Notes: a model not told the origin generated them from the sequence alone. A stretch of 64,000 bases of DNA from CAYRNY01 sp964425755 (GCA_964425755.1 CAYRNY010000006.1:1-64000), one strand, 5' to 3'; positions 18,065-26,943 are shown, counted from the first letter of the stretch. Program-made: numbers and translations.

Positions 18065-18844
18065 TCATAGCTCGTGGTCGTTTGCATCGTGATATCCTGT
18101 CGGACGTATGTAGCGCGTCTGGATGTGGTCACTCAACGCATCCCTGATCGCATCCTTCATGATATTGCCGGAGACGTGCATCAGCGTATCGCTGTACTCG
18201 GCATCAATCCCCATACTGGCCTGGCAGGGGTAATGATGGTGGTGCAGGCCGCTGGCTTCCACTGCCTCATTCACAGGCGTGCCAACGAGTCTTTCCGCTA
18301 CATACCGCGCGCAGCCACAACAGGCGTCGCGTGTGACTTCCATCGCGGTGATGATACGTGTGGCTTCATCAACGGTCGCGCGGAAGGCCGGTGCACCGTA
18401 ATGTTGTGTGAATTCGCGAAACAGCGGATGGGGATCGTAAGCTTCAGTCTTGCGCAGCGCATTGACGTGCGTTGCCGTCAGGGAGCAAAACGGCTTGGGA
18501 GTTATACACGCAACGCTCTGGCGCTTGAGCCAGCTGCGTAGCTGGCGCGCCAATCCAACTGGCAGCCACGCCACATTATCAATCGGCGCGATGACGGCCT
18601 GCGCGTCCGTCATCTTCGCAATCTCGGGAATCATCTCTGCCACACCTTTGACCTCCGCCAGTGACAGGATGAGGTCACATGCAGGCAGCGAATCAGGTAG
18701 ATAGTCTTCCGGATAGTCGATCACGGGTGGAAGGACTTTCGGTGTTTCCCACGTGTGGATCTGCCAGCTGGCAGGGCTGTGCAGCCGCATATTGTTGACG
18801 TGCCGCCAGCCGTATTCCCCGGTTATAAGTACAAGAAGCTGCAT
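18065..18844 (-). CDS. DUF166 family protein
   Basis: The 259-residue product shows the DUF166 blocks: CDLILSLAEVKGVAEMIPEI, CITPKPFCSL, a central VTRDACCGCARYVAERLVG with a cysteine cluster, and LHHHHYPCQASM followed by DTLMHVSGNIMKDAI. The Cys and His-rich blocks suggest metal binding. DUF166 is mainly known from archaea and a few bacteria, and has no firm function (older annotations call it thymidylate-synthase-like). The ATG at 18844 has GGGAGAGA just upstream. It is transcribed alone. The Cys-Gly-Cys form of the central block is a detail worth comparing with homologues. Confidence 0.8.
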   Translation of the reverse strand: MQLLVLITGEYGWRHVNNMRLHSPASWQIHTWETPKVLPPVIDYPEDYLPDSLPACDLILSLAEVKGVAEMIPEIAKMTDAQAVIAPIDNVAWLPVGLARQLRSWLKRQSVACITPKPFCSLTATHVNALRKTEAYDPHPLFREFTQHYGAPAFRATVDEATRIITAMEVTRDACCGCARYVAERLVGTPVNEAVEASGLHHHHYPCQASMGIDAEYSDTLMHVSGNIMKDAIRDALSDHIQTRYIRPTGYHDANDHEL

Positions 18845-19106
18845 GGTGATGTCTCTCCCGATTAGTAGTTGGCGCGCCCCAGAACAGGCATACCATGTTT
18901 CCGGTCCAAGTAGATAAGGGATGTGTAGGCTTAGTATAACGCAACACTCCACTCTGTCGGTCTCACCAAACGTGCAGGTAGTGCTGTAGAATATGGGGGA
19001 TAAGTCGGCAAGAGGAGTTGTGGAGTCAATGTGAGCGGCAAATTGCGGTGAGTGCCTGGTGTGATGGGGTGTCACGCACAGAGTCATTGTCGGACCTGTC
19101 CCAACC

Positions 19107-19379
19107 TCAAACGACCGGAAACGGGGCGAAGACACCGTTTTCCGGCACGGGCATCATCAACACTTCAGCTACCGTCCAGCGTTTGCGAGTCAACCCTGCC
19201 GCCATGGCAGGGGTACGATAGCGTAGTTGGCCGGAACCACGGATGCGCACTTCAAGTGACTGATGAGGGCGTGCAAAATGGTAGCTAGCCGTCCACAGCC
19301 ACACGCGTTCGTGATCACGTTTCACCCGGGTGACTAACTCGTCCAATCGCACATGTCCCGTGTCAATGGCACGCAGCAT
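19107..19379 (-). pseudogene. C-terminal fragment of a transposase
   Basis: The frame carries ASYHFARPHQSL and RYRTPAMAAGLTRKRWTVAE, the usual end of a DDE transposase in which 'RYRQRTPAMAAGLT...W...ELL..PV' closes the protein. No catalytic domain is found upstream in the same orientation. It lies back-to-back with an IS3-type OrfA remnant at 19504, so at least two insertions have met here. Confidence 0.6.
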
Positions 19380-19503
19380 CGCGCAGGCGGTCCAGTTCCC
19401 TGGTGCGCGTGATGTGGTGATCGGGCAGGGGCGGCAGTGAGCTTTACCCCGTAGAGTGGAGGGAGAACAGCGGGAGAGTTACACTGAATCGGGGAGATGA
19501 CAA

Positions 19504-19800
19504 ATGACCAAGACATATACCGAAGAATTCAAGCAGGATGCGGTGCAACTGGTGGGAACCAGCGGCAAGGCCAAAACGCAAGTGGCACGTGACCTGGAGA
19601 TCAGCGAAAGCGCGCTGTACCGTTGGCTGAAGGAATATGGGCATGCTCGGGAACAGTCGATTGCCAGTAGTGGACAGTCGGCCAAAGACTTGGAAGCAGA
19701 ACTCAAACGGCTGCGGCGTGAGAATGAGGTATTGCGCCAGGAGCGTGACATCTTAAAAAAGGCTATCAGCATCTGCAGCCAGAAACGACAAGGCTCATCG
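19504..19800 (+). pseudogene. IS3-family OrfA, cut off and joined to foreign sequence
   Basis: The first 97 or so residues are a normal IS3 OrfA: MTKTYTEEFKQDAVQLVGTS, a helix-turn-helix (AKTQVARDLEISESALYRWL), then a leucine-zipper segment ending ERDILKKAISICSQKRQ. OrfB, which should follow with a -1 overlap, is absent. The open frame instead continues to 20091 through unrelated sequence and into a small membrane-protein gene, so the apparent 195-residue protein is a chimera by deletion. Confidence 0.8.
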
Positions 19801-19893
19801 AATTGGGCCATCTCGACGGCAGCATCGTTTGCCCTCCTCCTTGCAGGCCATCACGATATCTACGCGCATATCACAGCCCAGAGAGGAATTTCC

Positions 19894-20091
19894 ATGCAGG
19901 ATTTGCTTCAATTACTCATCGCGCTTGCTATTCCCGGCAGCCTGTTTGTATTCATCTGGATCGCCTGGCGCGCGTTTACCCTGGACAGCCGTGACTACAA
20001 GTATGGCCGTCAGTACCGGCAGGGTGATGACGACGAGTTCTGGGAAGCGATCATCTACCACGAGTTCATTGAGGATGAGGAAGACTGGTAG
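19894..20091 (+). CDS. Small membrane protein, 65 residues
   Basis: MQDLLQLLIALAIPGSLFVF and the following IWIAWRAF form one membrane helix, after which the chain becomes tyrosine-rich and strongly acidic (QGDDDEFWEAIIYHEFIEDE). AGAGGAA lies just before the ATG, so it looks like an independent gene although it is in frame with the truncated OrfA. I do not recognise it. It could be real cargo or a fortuitous frame. Confidence 0.45.
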   Translation: MQDLLQLLIALAIPGSLFVFIWIAWRAFTLDSRDYKYGRQYRQGDDDEFWEAIIYHEFIEDEEDW

Positions 20092-20104
20092 CCTGCAGGC
20101 CAAT

Positions 20105-20389
20105 ATGTTCTGCCCCGAGTATGGTGCCGCACCTATCGAAGGCTGGAACATCGACGAGCACGGCCCCAACCCGGCCAAGTGCCACGTCGTGATCGGGCAC
20201 ACGCATCTCCAGCAAGAAGGCTGGTCAGAGGACGGGATGTATCGTTGTGTGGCGCTCGGCTGCATGCGCGACCCGGTGAAGACGGCCTACATCCGGCGCG
20301 GCGTCAGCAAGCACCCGAAGTGGAACCAGGGCTTCGGCATGTGGAAGCACGGGTACTACTACTCGTTCTCGCGCCTGGGCACGGACTAG
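20105..20389 (+). pseudogene. C-terminal fragment of a phage-type metallophosphoesterase
   Basis: The frame contains CHVVIGHTHLQQEGWSEDGM, with the GHTH motif that ends calcineurin-like phosphoesterases, then YRCVALGCMRDPVKTAYIRR and PKWNQGFGMWKHGYYY. The N-terminal metal-binding motifs (DxH, GDxxD, GNHE) are missing. Codon third positions are more GC-rich than in the neighbouring genes, hinting at a separate, possibly phage, origin. Confidence 0.5.
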
Positions 20390-20864
20390 GAGCGCGTGCT
20401 CGACCCGGAGCTGTGTACGATACTGAGGAACTGGTCGTAGGAATCGGAACTGCCCCCTTCATCCAAGACAAGCGATGAGCGCTGATCAGCCGTCCGTGCG
20501 AGCTTGTTCCATTCCCGATACCAAGAGACGCTGTAGCGCCAGAACGCCCATATCGTGGAGTCATATCGTGCGGGTGGTTTTTTGTGTCGTATCACGCTCT
20601 AAACGGCACTCTGGCGGTCTCAGAGAACGTCTGAGCACATGCTATGCAATTGGACTGGGTTGGGAATAACCTGCCCACTTTGACTGCTGTACTATTTCGC
20701 ACAATGCCGGATCAATAAGCGCTTGTCGATTTCAGTCTGACTTCAAACGTTCGAACTTCTAGTGAGTGCGTGTCAAAACGTGTCTGTTGTCACGTGGACG
20801 TTGTCCTACAACTGCAGTTGCCAGTTACCCCCTATTGTGGACCGGCAGGCACACAATGATCATC
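20390..20864. other. Intergenic region without recognised genes
   Basis: About 475 bases between the phosphoesterase fragment and the end of the LacI gene. Short frames lack support. The only structure noticed is the third, imperfect copy of the intergenic palindrome at 20713-20728. Confidence 0.5.
20713..20728. repeat. Intergenic palindrome, copy 3 (imperfect)
   Basis: CAATAAGCGCTTGTCG matches the palindrome at 18005-18020 at 13 of 16 positions, with the AAGCGCTT core intact. The substitutions weaken the outer arms. Confidence 0.45.
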
Positions 20865-21887
20865 TTAGCAGGATTTGCGTTCAATCAACATGACCGGCAG
20901 CACGATATGTCGAGCAACAGGATCTGATTGCTGCAGCAGTTCAACCAGGGTCTGCACGGCCATACGACCTTTCTCCACAGTCGGTTGCTGCACCGTGGTA
21001 AGTGGCGGGCATACGAGACCGCTTGCCGGAATATCATCATACCCGACAAGAGCCAGTTCCTCAGGGACGCTAACACCTAGTTCGTGTGCAGCTCGCAATG
21101 CCCCGAGCGCGATTACATCCGCCATTGCCACAATAGCCGTCGGTCGGCGTTTGAGCGACCAGAGATGATGCAGCACTTCATAACCGCCGTCGCTGTCGCA
21201 TTCGCACTCAATTAAACGAACTGCTCGATTCTTCAACGACAGGCCCGCTTCATTCAACGCGCGCTGATAACCGTCGATGCGCCGTCGCAGCGTACCAACG
21301 TATTCATCATAATGCCCAAAGACGCCGGATCGAATGCCGAGGATCGCGATGTTCTCGTGCCCGCGCTCCAGCACATGTCGCATTGCTTGATACGCACCAT
21401 CCTTATCGTCCGTATTGACACAGGCGATCCCTTCGACCGGTTCGCTATCCACCATGACGAATGGGATGTCGCGATGCTGCAGCACCTGCATGGTCTCACG
21501 AAAAGTCTCCAAACCAACCGTCAAGAAACCATCCACGGCGGCCTGGATAATGGCGCGGCGCAGGCTACCCTTCAGCGGCGGCACGAGCATGAACGACATG
21601 TCGGACTCCTCACACGCGAGACTGACACCTTCCAGGAAGGCCAGAAAATGCGGATTCCGCGTGATGAGCGAGAGCGGTTGCGGAACCAGGATGCCGATAT
21701 AGCCCGTCTGTCGTTTACGGAGGTTACGTGCTACTGGATCAGGACTATAACCAAGTTCATCCGCGACTGCCAGGATGCGCGTCAACGTTTCCTCTGACAA
21801 CTGTTCGGGCCGGTTAAAGGCATACGAGGCGGCGGTCTTGGAGACACCGGCTTTATCTGCGATTTCCTGGAGGGTGACTTTGGGCAT
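20865..21887 (-). CDS. LacI-family transcriptional repressor
   Basis: The N-terminal helix-turn-helix (TLQEIADKAGVSKTAASYAF, then NRPEQLSEETLTRILAVADE) and hinge (ARNLRKRQTGYIGILVP) are classic LacI. The rest is a periplasmic-binding-like effector domain with ALVGYDDIPASGLVCPPLTT. The ATG lies just after the stop of the GH13 gene, with GAGGT as ribosome site, so it is the last gene of the sugar operon. It most likely binds the palindrome at 26451-26466 and is released by an oligosaccharide such as a maltodextrin, which is inferred from the neighbouring genes. Confidence 0.92.
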   Translation of the reverse strand: MPKVTLQEIADKAGVSKTAASYAFNRPEQLSEETLTRILAVADELGYSPDPVARNLRKRQTGYIGILVPQPLSLITRNPHFLAFLEGVSLACEESDMSFMLVPPLKGSLRRAIIQAAVDGFLTVGLETFRETMQVLQHRDIPFVMVDSEPVEGIACVNTDDKDGAYQAMRHVLERGHENIAILGIRSGVFGHYDEYVGTLRRRIDGYQRALNEAGLSLKNRAVRLIECECDSDGGYEVLHHLWSLKRRPTAIVAMADVIALGALRAAHELGVSVPEELALVGYDDIPASGLVCPPLTTVQQPTVEKGRMAVQTLVELLQQSDPVARHIVLPVMLIERKSC

Positions 21888-21889
21888 GG

Positions 21890-23296
21890 TTACCTCACGT
21901 GATTGTATGTGAAGACAAACGCGGACTGGGCAGGCAGATGATCAAACTGCAAGGTATTGTCGCATATACTGAACGTTTGCCCCGTCAGATGCTCATACCA
22001 TTGTCCGGCGGGGCTACCTGTCTCGGCAGGCAGCGAAATCCGGTAGCCTGAGCGTGCGTCACGTGGGTTGAGCACCACGATCACAACGTCATCCTTGTAA
22101 GTACGTTGATATGCGTAAACACCGTTGAAGATATGCAGGCTCTGAAATGCGCCGTGCGTCAGCGCCGGATGCGATTTTCGCAGCTGTATCAGCGTACGAT
22201 GGATATCAAGAAGTTGCTGGTTCTGGCGTGTAGCGTCCCAGATCATTCCACCCCGACATAAGGGATCATTGTCGCCCGCCATACCGACTTCATCGCCGTA
22301 ATATACCATCGGTGTGCCAATGTAGGTCATTTGGAAGACGACAGCCAGGATCATCCGGTTGATATCATCATTGCATAGCGTCAGAATGCGCGGGGTATCA
22401 TGGCTGCTCAGCAACGTTAGGTGGTATGGGGCTGCAGCTCCATGTTCCTCGCGCAAGCATTCCAACTCGTAGTCGAAATCTTCCGCGTCCATGTGATCCC
22501 AGGCGCAATAATCCAGGATCGCATTCCTGAGACGGTAGTTCATCACACCGTGCACCGTGTCGCCTCTCTGCCAGGGCCACGCACTGCGCCATTCTTCAGC
22601 CACAAGGTACGCAGCCGGATTCGTCTTCAAGGCAACTTGCCGGAATGTACGCCAAAAATCCTGTGATACCTTCCAGGGCACATCGAGCCGCCAGCCGTCC
22701 GCCCCTTGCTCAAGCCAATAACGCGTGACTTGCAGCAGGTAGTCCCGCACTTCAGGGTTGTCAGTGTTCAGTTTGGGCAAAAAAGCGGCCCCGCCGCAGG
22801 TCTGGTAGTTCGGGGGATCGGTTTCGAGCGGGTAGTCTTCCACAAGGAACCAGTCCCAGTAGCGAGAGTCTGGCCCATGCTGGCATACATCCTGAAACGG
22901 CTGAAAGCCATCACCACAGTGATTGAACACCGCGTCGAGGATCAAGCGCATGTCACGCTGTTTCATGTCGCGCAGCAGCATCTGGAACTCATCCATTGTG
23001 CCGGCAGCGGGATCGATGGCGAGATAGTCTGCCGTATCGTAGCGATGATTTGTGCGCGCCTTGAAGAACGGCGTGGAGTAAATGGCGGTGACACCCAGCT
23101 TCTGCAGGTAGTCGAGCTGTGCCCGGATTCCAGCTAGATCGCCGCCGAAGAAGTTCTCGCGTGTGGGTTCGCTGTCCCAGGGTACAGTTCCTGCCGGATC
23201 ATTGGATGGATCGCCGTTGAAGAAGCGCTCGGGGAATATTTCGTAAAAAACCGCCTTGCGAGCCCATTCAGGCGCATCCCATGTTTCTGGCGTCAT
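21890..23296 (-). CDS. GH13 alpha-glucan hydrolase (alpha-amylase/neopullulanase type)
   Basis: A 468-residue (beta/alpha)8 glycosidase. Visible regions are GVTAIYSTPFFKARTNHRYD, RLILDAVFNHCGDG (region I), GWRLDVPWKV with the nucleophile Asp (region II), LVAEEW with the acid/base Glu (region III) and LLSSHDTPR with the third catalytic Asp (region IV). There is no signal peptide and no N-terminal CBM34 domain, so it is probably a cytoplasmic enzyme acting on imported maltodextrin-like oligosaccharides. It lies seven bases after the second permease gene. Confidence 0.9.
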   Translation of the reverse strand: MTPETWDAPEWARKAVFYEIFPERFFNGDPSNDPAGTVPWDSEPTRENFFGGDLAGIRAQLDYLQKLGVTAIYSTPFFKARTNHRYDTADYLAIDPAAGTMDEFQMLLRDMKQRDMRLILDAVFNHCGDGFQPFQDVCQHGPDSRYWDWFLVEDYPLETDPPNYQTCGGAAFLPKLNTDNPEVRDYLLQVTRYWLEQGADGWRLDVPWKVSQDFWRTFRQVALKTNPAAYLVAEEWRSAWPWQRGDTVHGVMNYRLRNAILDYCAWDHMDAEDFDYELECLREEHGAAAPYHLTLLSSHDTPRILTLCNDDINRMILAVVFQMTYIGTPMVYYGDEVGMAGDNDPLCRGGMIWDATRQNQQLLDIHRTLIQLRKSHPALTHGAFQSLHIFNGVYAYQRTYKDDVVIVVLNPRDARSGYRISLPAETGSPAGQWYEHLTGQTFSICDNTLQFDHLPAQSAFVFTYNHVR

Positions 23297-23303
23297 AGAG
23301 TCT

Positions 23304-24128
23304 CTATCCTTTCAATCCGGTGTGGGCGATGCTTTCGATGAACCAACGCTGTCCAATGACAAACACCGCAATTGTGGGAATCGTCGCGGTGACCGTTCCG
23401 GCCATCAGCAGCGTCCACTGCGTGCCATACCTGCCCTGAAACATCGCCAGACCAAGCTGTACTGTACGCATGTCTGGATCGTTCACGACAACCAGCGGCC
23501 AGAGAAATTCGTTCCAGGCAAATAGGAACGCAAAAATACCCAACGTGGTCACCCCCGGCCCTGAAAGCGGAAGCAAAATACGCCACCACACACCCAGACG
23601 GCTGCAACCGTCGATCAAGGCCGCGTCATCCAACTCGGTTGAGATGTTCTCGTAGTATTGCCGCATCAAGAAGATTCCAAAGGCACTGAACAGGCGCGGT
23701 ATTATCATCGCCTGGTACGTATCCACCCATCCGAAGCGCTGGATCAGCAGGTACGAGGGGATCAAGATCGCGTGAAAAGGAACCATCATTGTGCCCAGGA
23801 ATAATAGGAAGATGAGTTCTTTCCCAGGAAAACGCAACCGCGCGAATGCGTACGCTGCCAGCGAACAGATCAACACCTGTCCGATCGTGATCCCCGCAGT
23901 GACGATCACCGAATTCAAGTAATAGCGATCAAAGGACGCTGTCTGCCAGGCCTGCTCGTAGTTGCTCAGTTCCAGCGTGGTAGGGATCAAGTACGGCTCA
24001 GAATAGGTCAGTTCCACAGGTTTGAGCGACAGCGTGATCATCCACATATAGGGCACGATCATGATCAACGCACCGGCGATCAAGGCAGCATGCACGAAGA
24101 CCTTGTTGAGGAACTGGCGCTGCTTCAT
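23304..24128 (-). CDS. CUT1 sugar ABC transporter permease, MalG type
   Basis: A 274-residue inner-membrane protein with about six helices, MIVPYMWMITLSLKP near the N-terminus and the EAA loop DDAALIDGCSRLGVWWRILL followed by LSGPG, which contacts the ATPase. Its start overlaps the stop of the upstream permease by four bases (ATGA). It forms the channel with the neighbouring permease. No ATPase gene is in this operon; CUT1 systems often share an MsmK/UgpC-type ATPase encoded elsewhere. Confidence 0.92.
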   Translation of the reverse strand: MKQRQFLNKVFVHAALIAGALIMIVPYMWMITLSLKPVELTYSEPYLIPTTLELSNYEQAWQTASFDRYYLNSVIVTAGITIGQVLICSLAAYAFARLRFPGKELIFLLFLGTMMVPFHAILIPSYLLIQRFGWVDTYQAMIIPRLFSAFGIFLMRQYYENISTELDDAALIDGCSRLGVWWRILLPLSGPGVTTLGIFAFLFAWNEFLWPLVVVNDPDMRTVQLGLAMFQGRYGTQWTLLMAGTVTATIPTIAVFVIGQRWFIESIAHTGLKG

Positions 24129-25066
24129 GCTCTATCCCCCCGAATGCCAAACACTCGCCATTGGAGCAGCGTGATCGTGAATACGATCGCGAAAATGACC
24201 CAGGCGATCGCCGATGCCTGGCCCATGTTGAAGTAACGGAATGCCTGGTTGTAGAGCAGCAGCCCAATCACCTCGGTGCTGTTGAGCGGGCCGCCTTCGG
24301 TCATGACGTACACCACGTCAAAGATCAGGAACGAATCGATAATCGACATGATGACCAGCAGCAACGTGATGGGAGCAATTAGCGGTATGGTGATGCTCCA
24401 GAAACAGCGTACCGGACCGGCACCGTCAACACGCGCGGCCTCATAGTATTCATGCGGTATGCCCTGCAACCCGGCCAGGTAAATGACAATGTTGAAGCCC
24501 AGCCGCTTCCAGACGCCCACCAGCATGATCACGCGCAAAGCCCAGTCCGTATTGCGTAACCAGGTTGGTTGGGGCGGCATGATACCGACATCACGCAGAA
24601 AGATATCGATGTAGCCGCGATGTGGGGTCAGCAGGTATCGCCAGACGATCGCAACGGCAATGGTTGATGTGACGACAGGCAGAAAATACAGCACCCGGTA
24701 AATGGTCTGCCCGCGAATGCCGCTGTTAAGCAGCACGGCCAGGACCAGCCCTAACGCGATGCTCAGCGCGGTGACACCCACCGTATAGACCGCTGTGACT
24801 TCCAACGAGTTAGTGAACTCCGGCGAGTCCAGGAACGTCTGGTAGTTCTGCAATCCGACAAACTTTTTATCCGAGCCGAAGCCATCCCACTCCAGGAAGC
24901 TCAGATAACCTGAATAGAGCAGAGGATACAGGTTAAACACCAGGAATAAAATGGCCGCCGGGGCAAGTGCAAGCGTTGCGGTGCTGATGTCCCCACGTTG
25001 ATTCGCGCGCTGCCACGATACTCTGAGGTTGCTTATCACGATGATGCCTCTGTGTGAAACGTTCAT
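24125..25066 (-). CDS. CUT1 sugar ABC transporter permease, MalF type
   Basis: A 313-residue permease with a hydrophobic start (ALAPAAILFLVFNLYPLLYS), about six helices and the EAA loop YYEAARVDGAGPVRCFWSIT followed by IPLIAPI. It pairs with the MalG-type permease. It follows the substrate-binding protein gene, separated by a strong stem-loop that may limit read-through so that binding protein is made in excess. Confidence 0.92.
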   Translation of the reverse strand: MNVSHRGIIVISNLRVSWQRANQRGDISTATLALAPAAILFLVFNLYPLLYSGYLSFLEWDGFGSDKKFVGLQNYQTFLDSPEFTNSLEVTAVYTVGVTALSIALGLVLAVLLNSGIRGQTIYRVLYFLPVVTSTIAVAIVWRYLLTPHRGYIDIFLRDVGIMPPQPTWLRNTDWALRVIMLVGVWKRLGFNIVIYLAGLQGIPHEYYEAARVDGAGPVRCFWSITIPLIAPITLLLVIMSIIDSFLIFDVVYVMTEGGPLNSTEVIGLLLYNQAFRYFNMGQASAIAWVIFAIVFTITLLQWRVFGIRGDRA

Positions 25067-25077
25067 ACGCTACAGAG

Positions 25078-25121
25078 CGGTCGGTGGCAGATCTGTCTTC
25101 TGACATGATCCCCACCGACCG
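25078..25121 (-). promoter_or_regulatory. Intra-operon stem-loop after the binding-protein gene
   Basis: CGGTCGGTGG (25078-25087) and its inverse (25112-25121) form a 10-bp stem. Seven Ts follow on the plus strand, while the operon runs on the minus strand where the stem is preceded by As. For the operon it is best read as an mRNA-stabilising or partly attenuating hairpin. Confidence 0.6.
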
Positions 25122-25143
25122 TTTTTTTGTTGGGCTAACGACT

Positions 25144-26403
25144 TCAGCGCAACAGGGAGTTGACTGAAACCTCAGCGGCTTGCAGGGCTTCTTCGGGACT
25201 CATTTGCCCATACAGAGCCTGTTCGAGCATACCAGAGAAGACATCCGACAATTCAGGATAGACCTCCACCGGTGGACGGTTGTGGGCGTACTGCTGCATT
25301 TCGACGAATGGCATCAGACGCGGTTCGGTCTCTTCAATCCAGGTCTGGTATTCTGGGTCAGTTGCGACGGCATCACGTATTGGCATGAAGCCTGTCATCA
25401 TATCCCATTCCTTCTGGATCTCCGGGCTGGTAAACCAATTGATGAAGTCCCAGGCAGCTTGCTGCTTTGCTTCGTCTTCGGTCATGATGAAGATATGCTC
25501 GCCGCCCATGTTCGTGGCCGGTTCGCCATCGGCGGGATAGGGCATTTTTGCCGTACTGAACTCGAACGGTGCGCTTTCGGCCCAAATACTGACCATCCAG
25601 GTCCCATCCATGACCATGCACGATTGTCCTTGGCCGAACAATCCCCAATCAGAAAGCATGTAAGCTTCTGATTCGATCAAGTCGAGCCAGAGGTTCAATG
25701 CCTGAAGCCCTGCTTCTGAGTTGAAGGCCGCTGCCGACAGGTCTTCGGTCAGGAAGTCACCGCCAGCCTGCCAGAGATATACCTGGAACTGCCAGGTTAG
25801 GCCTTCGCCGGGCAACGTGTAGAGCTCCATCCCAACCACGCCGTTTTCAGGTTGCGCGCAGGCAGTCGCCATGTCCATCAATTCGGCCCACGTTGTTGGC
25901 GGGTTGGCCGGATCCAGACCCGCTTCTGCAAACAGATCGTTGTTGATGAACAGCTCGAGATTGTTGGTACTGACCGGCAAACCGTACAACTGTCCATCAT
26001 ACGTGTCGACATCCAGTAACGCCGAATAGAAGTCGGAGAGTTCAACACCAGAAGCCTGGATGTAACTGTCGAGGGGAATCAGAGCACCCGAGTTCGCCAA
26101 AAACGGCATCCACGCCATATCGGCAGCCGCGATCTCAGGCGCGTCGCCACCGGCGATCGCGATCTGCAGCTTCGGCAGCAGTTCGCCCCACCCAATGAAG
26201 ACGTTCTCGATCTCAACGTCTGGATGTTCCGCATTGTAACGATCGACAAGTTGCTGGATGGCCTCACCGTTATTGCCATCCCAGTAGTTCCAAAACGTGA
26301 TCTTGACCGGCTCCTGCGCGAAGGTTGAGGCAGGGGCAGCTACAAGCACAAGTAACGTCCCGCTAATCAGTAGAACAACTGCAACAGAGAGATATTTCTT
26401 CAT
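25144..26403 (-). CDS. CUT1 extracellular sugar-binding protein
   Basis: A 419-residue solute-binding protein. A signal peptide (KYLSVAVVLLISGTLLVLVA, cleavage near TFAQEP) is followed by the family start VKITFWNYWDGNNGEAIQQL, and the GGEHIFIMTEDEAKQQAAWD segment with later FINWFTSPE is typical of maltose/multiple-sugar binding proteins. GGAGGA precedes the ATG. No lipobox cysteine is seen. First gene of the LacI-controlled operon. Presumed ligand is an alpha-glucan oligosaccharide because of the GH13 gene. Confidence 0.92.
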   Translation of the reverse strand: MKKYLSVAVVLLISGTLLVLVAAPASTFAQEPVKITFWNYWDGNNGEAIQQLVDRYNAEHPDVEIENVFIGWGELLPKLQIAIAGGDAPEIAAADMAWMPFLANSGALIPLDSYIQASGVELSDFYSALLDVDTYDGQLYGLPVSTNNLELFINNDLFAEAGLDPANPPTTWAELMDMATACAQPENGVVGMELYTLPGEGLTWQFQVYLWQAGGDFLTEDLSAAAFNSEAGLQALNLWLDLIESEAYMLSDWGLFGQGQSCMVMDGTWMVSIWAESAPFEFSTAKMPYPADGEPATNMGGEHIFIMTEDEAKQQAAWDFINWFTSPEIQKEWDMMTGFMPIRDAVATDPEYQTWIEETEPRLMPFVEMQQYAHNRPPVEVYPELSDVFSGMLEQALYGQMSPEEALQAAEVSVNSLLR

Positions 26404-26450
26404 GTTGATCCTCCTTGAAGAAATAAACGGCTTATTGACAAACGGATTTT

Positions 26451-26466
26451 AGTGAACCGGTTCACT
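26451..26466. promoter_or_regulatory. LacI-type operator
   Basis: AGTGAACCGGTTCACT is a perfect 16-bp palindrome with the central CG typical of LacI-family sites. It starts seven bases downstream of the -10 box of the sugar operon, covering the expected transcription start. Partial sites AACCGATT occur at about 26468-26475 and 26540-26547. Confidence 0.8.
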
Positions 26467-26472
26467 GAACCG

Positions 26473-26502
26473 ATTAAACCACGAAAAGAACGTAATTGTC
26501 AA
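26473..26502 (-). promoter_or_regulatory. Sigma-70 promoter of the sugar operon
   Basis: On the minus strand: TTGACA (26502-26497), an 18-base spacer, then TTTAAT (26478-26473). The operator lies immediately downstream, so bound repressor would block initiation. Confidence 0.75.
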
Positions 26503-26557
26503 GCTCATTAACCATGAACTCAATGCAGTTGACCGCTTAAACCGATTGCAATACGAC

Positions 26558-26839
26558 TCAATCTGTGCCGCGCTGTGATAATGAGCACCAGATCGAAAAG
26601 CGCCTTTCGATCACACTCGCACTTTCGAACAACCGCGCCCGCAGCCGCTCGACCACATTCTGGACAATGGCCTCAGGCGCTTCCCGATCCGGGAAGTTAC
26701 AGTGCGCAAAGTCACCGAACAGCAGGCGTGCCGCTGCATCATACGCCAGCGCTGCTTGTTCAGCGTGTTCGAAGTAACCCTGATGGTAGCGGACGCCCTG
26801 GAGCTGGATGCGCGCGTGGTTGTGCTGGCTACACCACAC
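26558..26839 (-). pseudogene. AP2-domain remnant, probably of an HNH homing endonuclease
   Basis: The frame carries ARIQLQGVRYHQGYFEHAEQ, then AALAYDAAARLLFGDFAHCN and FPD: the AP2/ERF DNA-binding fold ('G.Y....EAA.AYD.AA...FG..A..NFP'). In bacteria this domain usually sits C-terminal to an HNH nuclease in free-standing homing endonucleases. No HNH motif is seen upstream, where the DNA runs into the intact transposase gene, so the protein appears truncated. Confidence 0.6.
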
Positions 26840-26943
26840 ATCCGTTCGGATTTGAGGGGAGATTCCTCACTCAGGCAGCCTTACGAGAATAGGCATGATG
26901 AAGCTGTGGGGGCTAAAAAGTCGATCCGTGGCCGATTTTTCGG

